Below the pieces are notes generated by a model. That model was not told where the DNA came from. It saw only the letters and a list, made by a program, of their open reading frames with translations, and did not search any database. Both the position numbers and the translations under genes were made by a program. A stretch of DNA of 14,591 bases from Campylobacterales bacterium (GTDB lineage: Bacteria > Campylobacterota > Campylobacteria > Campylobacterales > Nitratiruptoraceae): positions 1 through 14,591 of the forward strand of contig JAMOUF010000056.1 of assembly GCA_027068245.1 (NCBI GenBank), in the 5' to 3' direction. Shown here piece by piece: positions 1-7,734 of this stretch. The stretch's first letter is position 1, and the number at the start of each line of letters is the position of its first letter.

Positions 1-1
1 A

Positions 2-1216
2 GAGGAGATAGAGCTGGAAAACTTTATCCCCGAAGTGCCAGCCATCTCGGCCGACACCACAAAACCCCAGACGATAAAGATGGCCGGCATACACCACAAA
101 AACTGCAAGGCGGTGGTTGTGCTTTTTGAAGACGATATAAAAAACGCCAAGATAGCATTGATGTGTAAACTGCTTAACAAAAAGGTGGACGTCATAGTCA
201 AGTCCACCACCAAAGAGAACACCGAACACCTGAGAAATATCGGTATCCGGCACATAGAAGACCCTTTCAAAATCATCTCCGACAGGCTCTATTTCGAGAT
301 AACCGCCCCATATATCTGGCTTTTGGAGATGTGGGTTTTTGGACATATTTTAAGGATTAGAAAGAGGGAGTTTCTGCCAAAGGGCAAATACATCATCTGC
401 GGATACGGCCGGATGGGGCACGCCCTGGCTAACGCCCTTGAGCGGGCGGGGATAGACTATGTCTCTATCGATATAAAATCGAGCGACTACAAAAAAAGAA
501 AGCAGAGCGCCATATACGGAGACGGCGAGGATATAGAGACGCTTATAAAAGCGGGAATCAAGGAGGCCAGCTGTATCATAGCCGCTACAAGCGACGATAT
601 GATAAACCTGACTATCCTCTCCACAGCAAAAAAACTGAACCCCAACATCTACACCATAGCCCGTGAGAACTCCATAGAGGATCTGAGTATTTTCAAATCT
701 GCCAGGATAGACAAGATATACATACTTGAGAGGATTTTAGCCAAATATACATACAACTTCATCGCAAAACCACTGGCTAACAAATTTATAAGGCTCATTC
801 ACAAAAAAGATAATGTATGGGCTATGAATCTGGTTGGAAAACTAAGCTCCCATATCGGGCAAAACCCGCTGCTTTTTGAGATAACCATAGACGAAGAGCA
901 CGCATATGCCCTATATAATGAGCTAAAAAAAGGCAGAAAAATCCCTTTGGAGGTTCTAAAACGCTCAAGAGCCGACTACAGGAAAAAAAACCGGATAGAG
1001 TTTTTGCTATATGAGTATATATCACCAGAAAAAAGAGTTACAAAACTGCTGCCCGAAGACGATCTCGTGATAGAACCCGGATGCAAACTGCTGGTGGCTT
1101 GCGACGAGGAGGGTAAAACCGATTTTGAGTATATCATCAACAACTACTATGAGCTATACTACGTTTTAACGGGAAAAGAGCTCCACACCGGCATATTAAG
1201 CCGGTTTTTCAAATAA
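2..1216 (+). CDS. Double-RCK (TrkA-N) potassium channel/transport regulatory protein, 5' end missing
   Basis: The frame is open to the left edge (first whole codon at base 2), so the true start lies outside the window. A GTG at 35 has no convincing ribosome-binding site and is probably internal. The first visible ~85 residues look like the second half of an RCK/TrkA-N Rossmann domain. A second, complete RCK domain follows, with the dinucleotide-binding motif GYGRMG at bases 401-418 and an acidic residue at the end of the next strand (SIDIKSSD). The last ~130 residues resemble a TrkA-C-type ligand-binding domain. Such proteins gate K+ channels or Trk transporters in response to nucleotides. 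The N-terminus, not seen, could hold a two-TM pore, and the hydrophobic stretch around ITAPYIWLLEMWVFG links the two RCK units. The last 21 bases overlap the convergent patatin gene. It has no evident link to the exporters. Confidence 0.85.
   Translation, partial: EEIELENFIPEVPAISADTTKPQTIKMAGIHHKNCKAVVVLFEDDIKNAKIALMCKLLNKKVDVIVKSTTKENTEHLRNIGIRHIEDPFKIISDRLYFEITAPYIWLLEMWVFGHILRIRKREFLPKGKYIICGYGRMGHALANALERAGIDYVSIDIKSSDYKKRKQSAIYGDGEDIETLIKAGIKEASCIIAATSDDMINLTILSTAKKLNPNIYTIARENSIEDLSIFKSARIDKIYILERILAKYTYNFIAKPLANKFIRLIHKKDNVWAMNLVGKLSSHIGQNPLLFEITIDEEHAYALYNELKKGRKIPLEVLKRSRADYRKKNRIEFLLYEYISPEKRVTKLLPEDDLVIEPGCKLLVACDEEGKTDFEYIINNYYELYYVLTGKELHTGILSRFFK
1187..1210 (+). terminator. Possible intrinsic terminator inside the 3' end of the RCK gene
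   Basis: A perfect 6-bp stem, ACCGGC (1187-1192) and GCCGGT (1200-1205), encloses a 7-base loop ATATTAA. The right arm runs into a T tract (1205-1209). On the + strand this has the shape of a short Rho-independent terminator. Read on the - strand it lacks a T tract, so it would not serve the convergent patatin operon. Oddly, it lies just before the TAA stop at 1214-1216. The stem is short, so activity is uncertain. Confidence 0.4.
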
Positions 1217-2059
1217 CTCCAGATAGTTTTTTGCCACCTGCCTTCCCACCTCTATCACCTCATAGGCCTTATGAAAATCGTAAGTTCCGCATACATCCTT
1301 TGGTATCTCGATAAGCAGATCCGGCGGATATCCGGCAAGGCGGTATCGTATCAGGGTGTTTTGCATCGCATCAAAGCTCATATCGATTATGTCGAACATG
1401 GAGTAGTCCTCTTCTTCCACCACTTTTTTAAAGCTCTTTTTGGCGATCTCTTTGATCTGTTCCAGTTTTTTCTGCCTCATCTCGATCTCTTTTGGGATCT
1501 TGACTTCCACTTTGGGTATATTTCCATAGAGGTTTACGGCAACTATTTTATCACTGTGATCGCTCATAACAGGAGCCACCGGCAGAGGGTTCAGCACCCC
1601 TCCATCCACCAGCAGCATCCCGTTTAATTCCAACGGGGTAAAAAAAGAGGGTATCGCTATGGAGGCCCGGATGGCGGTTAGCAGATCGCCCTCTTGAAAC
1701 CAGATCTCTTTGTTCCTTTTTAGATCCGTAGCCACTGCGGTAAATTTTACCGGCAACTCCTCTATCCGGATATCTCCCACAAACTCTCTTAGCTTTTTAA
1801 AGATCTTCTCACCCTTTATAAACCCCTTCTTCTCGAAACTTATATCGAGCAAAGCCGCCACGTCGAGCACGTCCAGGCCCAGCACCCACTCTTTATACGC
1901 CTCAAGAGCACCAGCGCAGTATAGCCCGCCTATAAGCGCTCCCATGGATGAGCCGCTGATGGAGACTATCTCATACCCCCTGGCCTCAAGCTCCTCTATA
2001 ACTCCTATATGGGCATATCCTCTGGCCCCACCACTGCCTAAAACCAGAGATATTTTCAT
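1196..2059 (-). CDS. Patatin-like phospholipase, RssA-type
   Basis: A 287-residue patatin-fold serine hydrolase. The elements in order are the oxyanion-hole glycines and arginine GSGGARG (residues 8-14), the nucleophile elbow GSSMG with catalytic Ser38 (36-40), and the DGG motif with the second dyad residue Asp152 (152-154). The length is normal for small bacterial RssA/YlbK-like patatins. No signal peptide is visible, so it probably acts in the cytoplasm or at the inner membrane. The family hydrolyses acyl esters of phospholipids or related lipids; the substrate here is unknown. The ATG start (2057-2059) overlaps the TolC-family stop by an ATGA quartet, making it the last gene of the efflux operon and probably translationally coupled. 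Its presence there suggests a role in membrane-lipid turnover linked to the pump, which is inference. Its stop lies inside the convergent RCK gene. Confidence 0.88.
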   Translation of the reverse strand: MKISLVLGSGGARGYAHIGVIEELEARGYEIVSISGSSMGALIGGLYCAGALEAYKEWVLGLDVLDVAALLDISFEKKGFIKGEKIFKKLREFVGDIRIEELPVKFTAVATDLKRNKEIWFQEGDLLTAIRASIAIPSFFTPLELNGMLLVDGGVLNPLPVAPVMSDHSDKIVAVNLYGNIPKVEVKIPKEIEMRQKKLEQIKEIAKKSFKKVVEEEDYSMFDIIDMSFDAMQNTLIRYRLAGYPPDLLIEIPKDVCGTYDFHKAYEVIEVGRQVAKNYLELFEKPA

Positions 2060-3327
2060 CTTATGACTCTTTTGAAAGTTTTAAGCGAGCTTATGAGAAG
2101 TATCTTGCACTTTTGCGAAAATATCTTCGCCTCCACATCTCTTAGCCTCGCCTGCGCCTCGGCCAAAGAGGCTATGGAGCGGCTAAGCTCGTCCGCACTT
2201 GCAAGCTGGTGAATATATCTGCCTAAAGTCAGTTTGTAGTAACTTCTGGCCGCTTCCACCCCCTTTGCCGCCGCCTCTTTTTTGGCCTTAAGCGCATTTA
2301 GTATCTTTTGGTTTGACAAAAGGTTGGTATTTGCCTTATGCAGGTAGTCTTTTATATAACTTCTCTTTGCGAGCACTTTAAACCTTGCGGCCTCTACCTT
2401 GCATCTGTCGCCAAAGCCGTTGAAAAGGTTGTATTTCACCACGGCTCCCACATAACTCTCATCCGCGTTTTTGTATCCGTCACCATCGAGTTCGAGAGAG
2501 TCGCCAAACCTTTTCAAAGCCCCTTTTGCAACCAAAGAGGGGTAAAAGGCCGACTTCGCCAAATCCACATCCTTCCTATCGGCCAAAAGCTCTCTTTTAA
2601 GTGCCAAAATATCCTCTCTTTGCTCGATATCGAGGCTCTTTGGCAGTGTAACGGGAAAGATATCCGCCTCTTTTACATCCAGTCCGGATATATATCTCAA
2701 ATATGCCCTCACCTCCTCCTCTTTCGCCCTGATCTCTTCAATCTTCGCCTCTGTCTCGAACTTTTTCGCCTCGATGTTATACAGATCGCTTACTGGTATA
2801 AGCCCCTGTTCGTAAAAGCCCTTTGCCTTTTTATAGCTCATATCCAGAGCCTTTTTCGCCTCTTTTAAAGCTTTTTCATAAGCTTTTAGTGAGTATATGG
2901 AGCCGTAAAGCTCACTGCTCTTTAGGTAAAGTTCCCTTTTTAGATTCTTTTTCCATAAAATGGCGGCCAGCCTCTTTATTTTTCGTTTCTCTATCAGATT
3001 CGTCACGGCATATCCGGTAAAGATGGGATAACTTATCCCGATCTCTCCTTCAAACCTGCTGCGTTTTCCCATAGGAAAAGGGGTAGTTCCCGTTGGCAGA
3101 TGCATATATATTGTTGGCTGCTCTTTTAACCTGACCGCACTCAGCATCGCATCCACGGAGGGAAGGTTTTTGGCTTTGGCCTCGCCCAAAAGGGCCTCTT
3201 TCGCCTTTATCTCATAACTTTTGGATTTTAAAAGCCTGTTTTTATCCACGCCTTTTAACAAAGTGGCAAAATCTATGGCAAAACCGGACCAAACCAAAGA
3301 GACCAGCACTAAAACGACTCTTCTCAT
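2056..3327 (-). CDS. TolC-family outer membrane efflux channel
   Basis: A 423-residue outer membrane efflux protein. It begins with a signal peptide (Met-Arg-Arg, then a hydrophobic run to about residue 17, with likely cleavage near SGFA). The rest is two repeats of long Ala/Lys/Glu-rich amphipathic helices, as in the TolC periplasmic tunnel, broken by short strand segments such as EGEIGISYPIFTGY and SYVGAVVKYNLFNGFGD, which fit the OEP repeat pattern. It should form the trimeric outer-membrane duct for the EmrA/EmrB-like pair encoded just upstream. An AAGGAT ribosome-binding site lies about 6 bases before the ATG. The start overlaps the MFS stop by ATGA, and the stop overlaps the patatin start by ATGA. 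This is the only TolC-like gene in the window, so it may also serve the divergent ABC exporter. Confidence 0.9.
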   Translation of the reverse strand: MRRVVLVLVSLVWSGFAIDFATLLKGVDKNRLLKSKSYEIKAKEALLGEAKAKNLPSVDAMLSAVRLKEQPTIYMHLPTGTTPFPMGKRSRFEGEIGISYPIFTGYAVTNLIEKRKIKRLAAILWKKNLKRELYLKSSELYGSIYSLKAYEKALKEAKKALDMSYKKAKGFYEQGLIPVSDLYNIEAKKFETEAKIEEIRAKEEEVRAYLRYISGLDVKEADIFPVTLPKSLDIEQREDILALKRELLADRKDVDLAKSAFYPSLVAKGALKRFGDSLELDGDGYKNADESYVGAVVKYNLFNGFGDRCKVEAARFKVLAKRSYIKDYLHKANTNLLSNQKILNALKAKKEAAAKGVEAARSYYKLTLGRYIHQLASADELSRSIASLAEAQARLRDVEAKIFSQKCKILLISSLKTFKRVIR

Positions 3328-4856
3328 AACTTATCCTTTTTAAAGTTTATAAACAGCGCCAACACAAAAAGCGAACCAAAAAGCGCCCAGTATGCAGCAT
3401 GCATAAAGGTGTTGTAAAAGCCGTAGTTGTAGCTCATAAAAAGCTCGTAATTTCTAAATATCTCCTTTACTATATCATATGGCAGTTTTAAAATCTCTTC
3501 AATTTTTCTCAAAAAATACTCCACATACTCCCTGTTTTGAATCTCAACCATCCTGTCGAAATTGAGGTTTTTGAAATACTCCATATTGTTCGTAGCCAAA
3601 GCGGTCCCGAAACTTCCACCCACAAACCTCACATAGTCCATCAAAACTATGGCAAGCTCACTCTTGTTAGGCGGAGCGCTTTTTAAAATAAGCACGGTTA
3701 CTGGGGCGAAAAACATCCCCATACCTATGCCAAAAGGTATCGTCATCAGTATCGCCTTTTGCAAAGGGGTGTAGTAGTTTAGATGGGGCAGAAAGAAAAA
3801 AGAGGTTACAAGATATATGGCGGTGGCAATGGCTACCGTGGCCTTGGGGCCAATCTTATCGCTAAGAATTCCTGCGATGGGAGAGAAAATCCCTATAAAC
3901 AGCGCGAAGGCAAATACCGCTATCCCGGCGTCCAAAGTAGGCAGGCCCTTGATATGCTCGTAATATATTGGCAGAAGATAGAAATACTGATACATCGAAA
4001 ATCCCAAAATAATAAAATATATCAGTATCCCGTTGGTAAAATCCATATTTTTAAAAAGGCTGAAATCTATCAGCGGATATTTTGAGTGCAGCTCGCTTAA
4101 TATATAGAGCAGATATCCAACCACGCTTATATATAGCAGAACTCCTATGTAGATGGAGTTGAACCAGCCCAGCTGCTGCCCTTTGCTAAGCATTATAAGC
4201 AGTGCTATGGTTGCGATTGAGAGCAGCGCGAAACTTAAAAAATTGAACTTCATCTTCTCAAAAAAACGCTCTTTTGGCAGATAGAGCATTCCCGCAACCA
4301 CCAGTAAAATACCGATGGGGACATTGATGAAAAAGACCATTCTCCAGCCATAATACTCGGTAAGATACCCTCCCACCGTAGGACCAAGAGCAGGGGCGAA
4401 ACTGACGCCAAGGGCGAAAATCCCCATAGCCAGGCCCTTTTTTTCGGGAGGAAAGTAGCTAAAGACCATCACGTGGCTTGTTACCATTATAAAGGCCTCG
4501 GCAAGACCTTGAAAGACCCTCGCCACCACTATCTGCTCCAAAGATGTGGAAAGAGCGCAGGCCAAAGAGGCCAGGGAAAAGACCAGCACGCCGGTTAGAT
4601 AGACCCATTTGCTGCCAAAACGCTTTATAAGGTATTCACACAGCAAAAGCCCGATGGCTGCGGCTATCATATATGAGGTTATTATCCACTGGACCCCATA
4701 CATATCCGTAGCAAGCGGGCCGGTCAGCTTTGGGACGATCACGTCCACCACCGTGGTATCCAAAATCGCCATAAAGGCCCCGACCATTACGATAAAGGTA
4801 TATAAAAACCGCTCTTTGGGGCTTATCTCCCAGCTCTTAATCTCTTCTGATAGCAA
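3324..4856 (-). CDS. emrB: EmrB/QacA-type (DHA2) MFS drug exporter
   Basis: A 510-residue proton-driven exporter with the hydrophobic profile of a 14-TM DHA2 protein. Family marks are LDTTVVDV in TM1 with Asp33, the QWIITSY segment (56-62), the loop motif EYLIKRFGSKW (74-84), antiporter motif C GVSFAPALGPTVGG in TM5 (150-163) and GWRMVFFINVPIG just after it. The start is a TTG at 4854-4856. A GGGAG ribosome-binding site lies 6 bases upstream, and no better start exists before Met24, which falls inside TM1. The gene therefore begins 20 bases inside the EmrA-like gene and ends in an ATGA overlap with the TolC-like gene. With those neighbours it should form a tripartite pump expelling hydrophobic compounds from the cytoplasm or inner leaflet. 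The true substrate cannot be read from sequence. Confidence 0.9.
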   Translation of the reverse strand: MLSEEIKSWEISPKERFLYTFIVMVGAFMAILDTTVVDVIVPKLTGPLATDMYGVQWIITSYMIAAAIGLLLCEYLIKRFGSKWVYLTGVLVFSLASLACALSTSLEQIVVARVFQGLAEAFIMVTSHVMVFSYFPPEKKGLAMGIFALGVSFAPALGPTVGGYLTEYYGWRMVFFINVPIGILLVVAGMLYLPKERFFEKMKFNFLSFALLSIATIALLIMLSKGQQLGWFNSIYIGVLLYISVVGYLLYILSELHSKYPLIDFSLFKNMDFTNGILIYFIILGFSMYQYFYLLPIYYEHIKGLPTLDAGIAVFAFALFIGIFSPIAGILSDKIGPKATVAIATAIYLVTSFFFLPHLNYYTPLQKAILMTIPFGIGMGMFFAPVTVLILKSAPPNKSELAIVLMDYVRFVGGSFGTALATNNMEYFKNLNFDRMVEIQNREYVEYFLRKIEEILKLPYDIVKEIFRNYELFMSYNYGFYNTFMHAAYWALFGSLFVLALFINFKKDKL

Positions 4857-5952
4857 CGCTGGCTCCCATTCCCACCCTCAAATCATCAGTGGGGTTCAAC
4901 AAGGTTATCCTAACAGGAAAACGCTGGTCCAGTTTGGTAAACTCCCCGCTGGATATATCACGGGGCACCAGGGCGAAGGTAGCGGCGGAGGCGGGCAGTA
5001 TCTTTTCCACTACTCCCTTATACTCCCTGTCCGGATAGGCGTCGACCGTGATTTTTACGCTGTTGCCGGGCTTGACCCCTTTTAATTTCTTCTCGCTCAA
5101 AAGCACCTCAACGTGCAGATCCTTTGGATTTACCACCGAATAGACGGGCTCTCCCTCTGAAACGACGCGTTCTACGTTTACAAACTTTTTTGCCACCGAT
5201 CCAGTGATTGGCGAGTATAAATAGCAGTAAGATATCTTGTTTTTTATCTCCTCATACCTTTTTTGAAGACTTTGTGAGCGTTTTTGCAAGGAGGCTATCT
5301 TTAGGCCAAGCTCTTTTATCCTTTTTTGGTCTATATCCACCAGCTTTATCGCCAAAAGGGCCTTTTTTACCTCTGTTTCCAATGCCTTTAGGCGCGCCTT
5401 CTGGGCTAAAAGACTCTTATACAGATAGCTTTTTTGGCTCTTTATATCCTCATACCGGCTTTTAGGTATTAACTTGCTTTTAAAGAGAGCCTTATAGCGT
5501 CTTTCATCCTTTGAAACCTTCTCGTATTTTGCCTCCATAGCCTCGATCTCTCTTTTCAACGCCTCGATTTTTGCCAAGAGCATCTCTTTGTCGGCTCCTT
5601 TTATACCTCTGTTGGTCTCAAGGGAGTTTTTAAGCCTCTCTTTTTCCACTTTTAAACGCTTTACTTCGTAATTTATAGCTTCGATCTCCTTTTTTACCCG
5701 TGCAGCGGCCGTTTTAAAGTCCCTCTCATCCAGCTTTGCCAGCAGCTCCCCCTCTTTTACGCTCTCTCCCTCCTTTTTTGCCATATAAAGAACCTTTCCA
5801 CCCACCTTAAATCCCAGCGTAAGCAGGGAGTCTGTTTTTATAAAGGCCGCGTCGCTTACGGCGTTTTTGGTTCTGTATTGTATAAAGTTGTAGGCTATGT
5901 AGGTAAAAACGGCTATTAACAAAAGTATAAAAACGGTTCCTATCTTTTTCAT
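4837..5952 (-). CDS. emrA: EmrA-like membrane fusion (adaptor) protein
   Basis: A 371-residue periplasmic adaptor anchored by one N-terminal TM (residues 4-24). It has a split biotinyl-lipoyl domain (first half about 45-77, second half at SPITGSVAKKFVNVERVVSEGEPV, 248-270) flanking a long coiled-coil hairpin (about 80-240), then a beta-barrel. The C-terminal signature ATFALVPRDISSGEFTK followed by QRFPVRI (324-349) is typical of the EmrA branch that pairs with MFS pumps. The frame stays open upstream to a possible start at 5988. I prefer the ATG at 5950-5952, which has AGAGG 5 bases before it and leaves a normal N-in anchor. The longer form would run through the palindrome and -10 box. It is the first gene of the leftward operon, facing the TetR gene across 100 bp. 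Confidence 0.9.
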   Translation of the reverse strand: MKKIGTVFILLLIAVFTYIAYNFIQYRTKNAVSDAAFIKTDSLLTLGFKVGGKVLYMAKKEGESVKEGELLAKLDERDFKTAAARVKKEIEAINYEVKRLKVEKERLKNSLETNRGIKGADKEMLLAKIEALKREIEAMEAKYEKVSKDERRYKALFKSKLIPKSRYEDIKSQKSYLYKSLLAQKARLKALETEVKKALLAIKLVDIDQKRIKELGLKIASLQKRSQSLQKRYEEIKNKISYCYLYSPITGSVAKKFVNVERVVSEGEPVYSVVNPKDLHVEVLLSEKKLKGVKPGNSVKITVDAYPDREYKGVVEKILPASAATFALVPRDISSGEFTKLDQRFPVRITLLNPTDDLRVGMGASVAIRRD

Positions 5953-5973
5953 CGCAACCTCTGTCCGGATATA

Positions 5974-5988
5974 GTGAATTATATTCAC
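5974..5988. promoter_or_regulatory. Perfect palindrome GTGAATTATATTCAC, candidate TetR operator
   Basis: Two 6-base arms, GTGAAT (5974-5979) and ATTCAC (5983-5988), surround a 3-base centre. Size and symmetry are typical of TetR-family operators. It covers the TATAAT of the leftward operon and lies about 65 bases from the start of the divergent TetR gene, so bound repressor would block transcription of the EmrA-like operon. Binding by the neighbouring TetR protein is inferred from position only. Confidence 0.55.
5978..5983 (-). promoter_or_regulatory. Probable -10 box of the leftward efflux operon
   Basis: Read on the - strand this is a perfect TATAAT, 25 bases upstream of the EmrA-like ATG. 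That leaves room for a start of transcription near 5971 and a short leader carrying AGAGG. No clear TTGACA is present at -35; the upstream DNA is only AT-rich, as is usual for sigma-70 promoters in Campylobacterota. The box lies wholly inside the 15-bp palindrome at 5974-5988. Confidence 0.5.
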
Positions 5989-6003
5989 ATTTTTATTAAT
6001 TAA

Positions 6004-6017
6004 TTCTTATTTAAGAA
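6004..6017. repeat. Short inverted repeat TTCTTA-TT-TAAGAA
   Basis: A 6-bp-arm inverted repeat midway between the two divergent promoters. It is A/T-rich and follows a TTAATTAA stretch, so part of its symmetry may be chance. It could be an additional regulator site or an UP-like element; nothing in the sequence decides. Confidence 0.25.
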
Positions 6018-6038
6018 AAACTATTTTATTATAGTTTT
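6017..6038. promoter_or_regulatory. Inverted repeat AAAACTAT-N6-ATAGTTTT over the TetR promoter
   Basis: Two perfect 8-base arms (6017-6024 and 6031-6038) are separated by TTTATT. The repeat covers the likely -10 region of the rightward operon (TATTAT at 6027-6032 or TATAGT at 6030-6035). It ends 14 bases before the TTG start of the TetR gene, so it is well placed for autoregulation. It is not a terminator, being wholly A/T apart from one C/G pair. Its arms differ from those of the 5974-5988 palindrome, so one protein may not read both. Confidence 0.45.
6027..6032 (+). promoter_or_regulatory. Probable -10 box of the rightward TetR/ABC operon
   Basis: TATTAT matches the sigma-70 -10 consensus at 5 of 6 positions; the overlapping TATAGT at 6030-6035 matches equally well. 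Transcription would begin near 6039-6042, giving a very short leader with AAGAGG (6043-6048). No recognisable -35 hexamer is seen. No other promoter-sized gap exists before 13549, so the downstream genes probably depend on this promoter. Confidence 0.4.
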
Positions 6039-6052
6039 AAAAAAGAGGTTTG

Positions 6053-6616
6053 TTGATTAAAGACAGGATCAAAGAGTATAAAAAAGAGCTTATACTGCAA
6101 AAGATCAGCTCTTTCTTGGAAAAAGAGGGTTTTGAGAAGGCGAAAATGGCCGATATCGCAGCTTACTGCGGTATAAGCGTGGGGGCCCTTTACAAACTCT
6201 TCTCTTCCAAAGAGGAGCTCTTTTACTCATATATAAAGTATCAGATCGATCTTTTTTACGAAAACCTTGAAAAGGGGTTCGCAAAGATAGAAGATCCAAA
6301 AAAGAGAATCTGTTTTTTCGTAGCCCAGAAGTTCAAAACCTTCAAAGAGAAAAAAAAGGTTCTTATAGACACGGTGGCTGCGGATCCGCTCTTTTTAGCC
6401 AAACTAAACACCGCCAAACAAAACCCGGCGAAAAAGGTTTACGAGCTTTTGGCAAGGGAGCTGAAAAAGGCCAAAATCGCCAAACCTTTGAAGATGGCCT
6501 ACCTTATAAATGGCCTTACCCTTGGCTACGTGGAGCTTTGGCTAACTACCGGGGATGAAAGAGTGCTGGATGTGGATGAGGCCTGCGGGTTTATTTTAAA
6601 AATGATAAAGGACTGA
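6053..6616 (+). CDS. TetR/AcrR-family transcriptional repressor (CecR/YbiH-like position)
   Basis: A 187-residue regulator with an N-terminal TetR helix-turn-helix: the segment MADIAAYCGISVGALYKLFSSKEELFYSYI (about residues 32-61) fits the family pattern, including the GALYKLFSSKEEL recognition helix and following turn. The remaining all-helical part is the variable ligand-binding and dimer domain. Two TTG codons stand in tandem (6050, 6053). I take the second because AAGAGG (6043-6048) is 4 bases from it and only 1 from the other. It lies first in the rightward operon, 2 bases before the next gene, and divergent from the EmrA-like gene. In E. coli, cecR (ybiH) sits at the same place before ybhGFSR. 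It probably represses its own operon and possibly the leftward one. The inducer is unknown. Confidence 0.88.
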   Translation: MIKDRIKEYKKELILQKISSFLEKEGFEKAKMADIAAYCGISVGALYKLFSSKEELFYSYIKYQIDLFYENLEKGFAKIEDPKKRICFFVAQKFKTFKEKKKVLIDTVAADPLFLAKLNTAKQNPAKKVYELLARELKKAKIAKPLKMAYLINGLTLGYVELWLTTGDERVLDVDEACGFILKMIKD

Positions 6617-6618
6617 TT

Positions 6619-7734
6619 TTGAACGCTTTAAAAAAATATGGCCTGGGAATTTTCCTGTTAACCCTTGTGGCCGGTGCCGGATATTTGATATATGTTAAAC
6701 TCCACCCCAAAAAACTCCCTCCCAACCTTATCGAAGCCGTAGGGCGTTTTGACGGGGACATTATACATCTTAACAGCAAATATCCGGGCCGGATAGTAAA
6801 ACAAAACGCCGAAGATGGAAAAAAAATTGCAAAAAACCAGCTAATCACCCAAATTGATTCCAAAGAGTTCAACGCCAAAAAAGAGGCTATAAAAAACCAG
6901 ATAGAGGCCAAAAAAAGGGAGTTGGAGATCGCTAAAAACTCCCTTCCCCAAAACGTGAAAAAGGCCCAGGCCTCCCTAAAAGCCTCGTTGGCCGCCAAAA
7001 AAGAGCTTTTAAACAGCATCGAGGCCCTAAAGGCGGTGGTGGAGCAAAACCGCAGGGACTACAGACGCCTTCTATCCCTTTACAAACAGAAGCTGATTCA
7101 AAAACATGAGGTTGAGGTTGCGGCCTTGAAACTAAAGACCAACAAAAAAAAGCTGGACTCCCTGATGGCGAAACTAAAAGAGGTGGAAGCCAAGATCGAG
7201 GCGGCTAAAAGCACGCTGGCCCAGGCCAAATCCTCCCTAAAAAAGATAGAGGCTCTAAAGTTTGCCATAGAAGCGTTAAATTCCAAATTAAAAGAGATAG
7301 AGGCCATCTTGGAGGAGTTGAAATTGAGATCTCCCATAGACGGGTTTGTGCTGGAGAAGGTGGCGAATGTGGGAGAGGTGGTTGGTGCTGGGGCTGTAAG
7401 CGCTACTCTTTTGGACCCGGCCTCTTTATATCTGAAAATTTTTATCGACACCATAAATGTGGGAAAGGTAAAAATCGGCGACAAAGGGGTTATATTTTTG
7501 GACGCCTATCCAAATAGACCCTTTGAGGCAAGAGTGGTCCGCATAGCCAAAAAAGCGGAGTTCACACCAAAAGAGGTGGCTGTCAGGCATGACAGGATAC
7601 AGCGTGTTTACGCGGTTCACCTAAAGCCTATAAAACCAAACCCGCTCTTTAAGATAGGACTGCCGGCAATCGGCGTCATCTCTATAGACGGCAAAGGCCT
7701 GCCAAAATCGATGGAAGAGATACCGCCGCTTTGA
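6619..7734 (+). CDS. ybhG: HlyD/YbhG-like membrane fusion protein of an ABC-2 exporter
   Basis: A 371-residue adaptor with a single N-terminal TM anchor (about 8-27). It has a split lipoyl domain (first half about 45-80, second half RSPIDGFVLEKVANVGEVV at 237-255), a long Lys/Ala/Glu coiled-coil hairpin (about 84-233) and a C-terminal beta-barrel. The segment AEFTPKEVAVRHDRIQRVYAV (313-333) resembles the conserved FTP(K)xV...DR motif of adaptors that work with YbhFSR/YhiI-type ABC exporters, unlike the EmrA signature of the other adaptor here. The TTG start at 6619 has AAAGGA 6 bases upstream. The stop overlaps the next start as TTGA. The neighbouring double-NBD ATPase and two ABC-2 permeases support the YbhG role: joining the inner-membrane exporter to an outer-membrane partner. 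Confidence 0.87.
   Translation: MNALKKYGLGIFLLTLVAGAGYLIYVKLHPKKLPPNLIEAVGRFDGDIIHLNSKYPGRIVKQNAEDGKKIAKNQLITQIDSKEFNAKKEAIKNQIEAKKRELEIAKNSLPQNVKKAQASLKASLAAKKELLNSIEALKAVVEQNRRDYRRLLSLYKQKLIQKHEVEVAALKLKTNKKKLDSLMAKLKEVEAKIEAAKSTLAQAKSSLKKIEALKFAIEALNSKLKEIEAILEELKLRSPIDGFVLEKVANVGEVVGAGAVSATLLDPASLYLKIFIDTINVGKVKIGDKGVIFLDAYPNRPFEARVVRIAKKAEFTPKEVAVRHDRIQRVYAVHLKPIKPNPLFKIGLPAIGVISIDGKGLPKSMEEIPPL

Noticed and set aside
35..37. GTG at 35 as the true start of the RCK protein
   Set aside because: The frame is open to the edge, the first RCK domain would be cut in half, and no ribosome-binding site precedes it.
2338..2868. 176-codon open frame on the + strand
   Set aside because: It is antisense to the TolC-like gene; its composition (Cys, His, Phe rich) is that of a shadow frame.
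4609..5085. 158-codon open frame on the + strand
   Set aside because: It lies antisense across the EmrA/EmrB-like junction, has no ribosome-binding site and no recognisable family. Both opposing frames have clear domains.
5953..5988. Twelve-residue N-terminal extension of the EmrA-like protein (start at 5988)
   Set aside because: It would start inside the palindrome, upstream of the expected transcription start, and has no ribosome-binding site. The ATG at 5952 has AGAGG.
6017..6038. AAAACTAT/ATAGTTTT repeat as a terminator
   Set aside because: The stem is nearly all A/T and lies upstream of a gene start, so an operator or chance symmetry is more likely.
6591..7019. 142-codon open frame on the - strand
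   Set aside because: It is antisense to the YbhG-like gene; the hydrophobic look comes from reading Lys/Glu-rich coiled-coil codons backwards.
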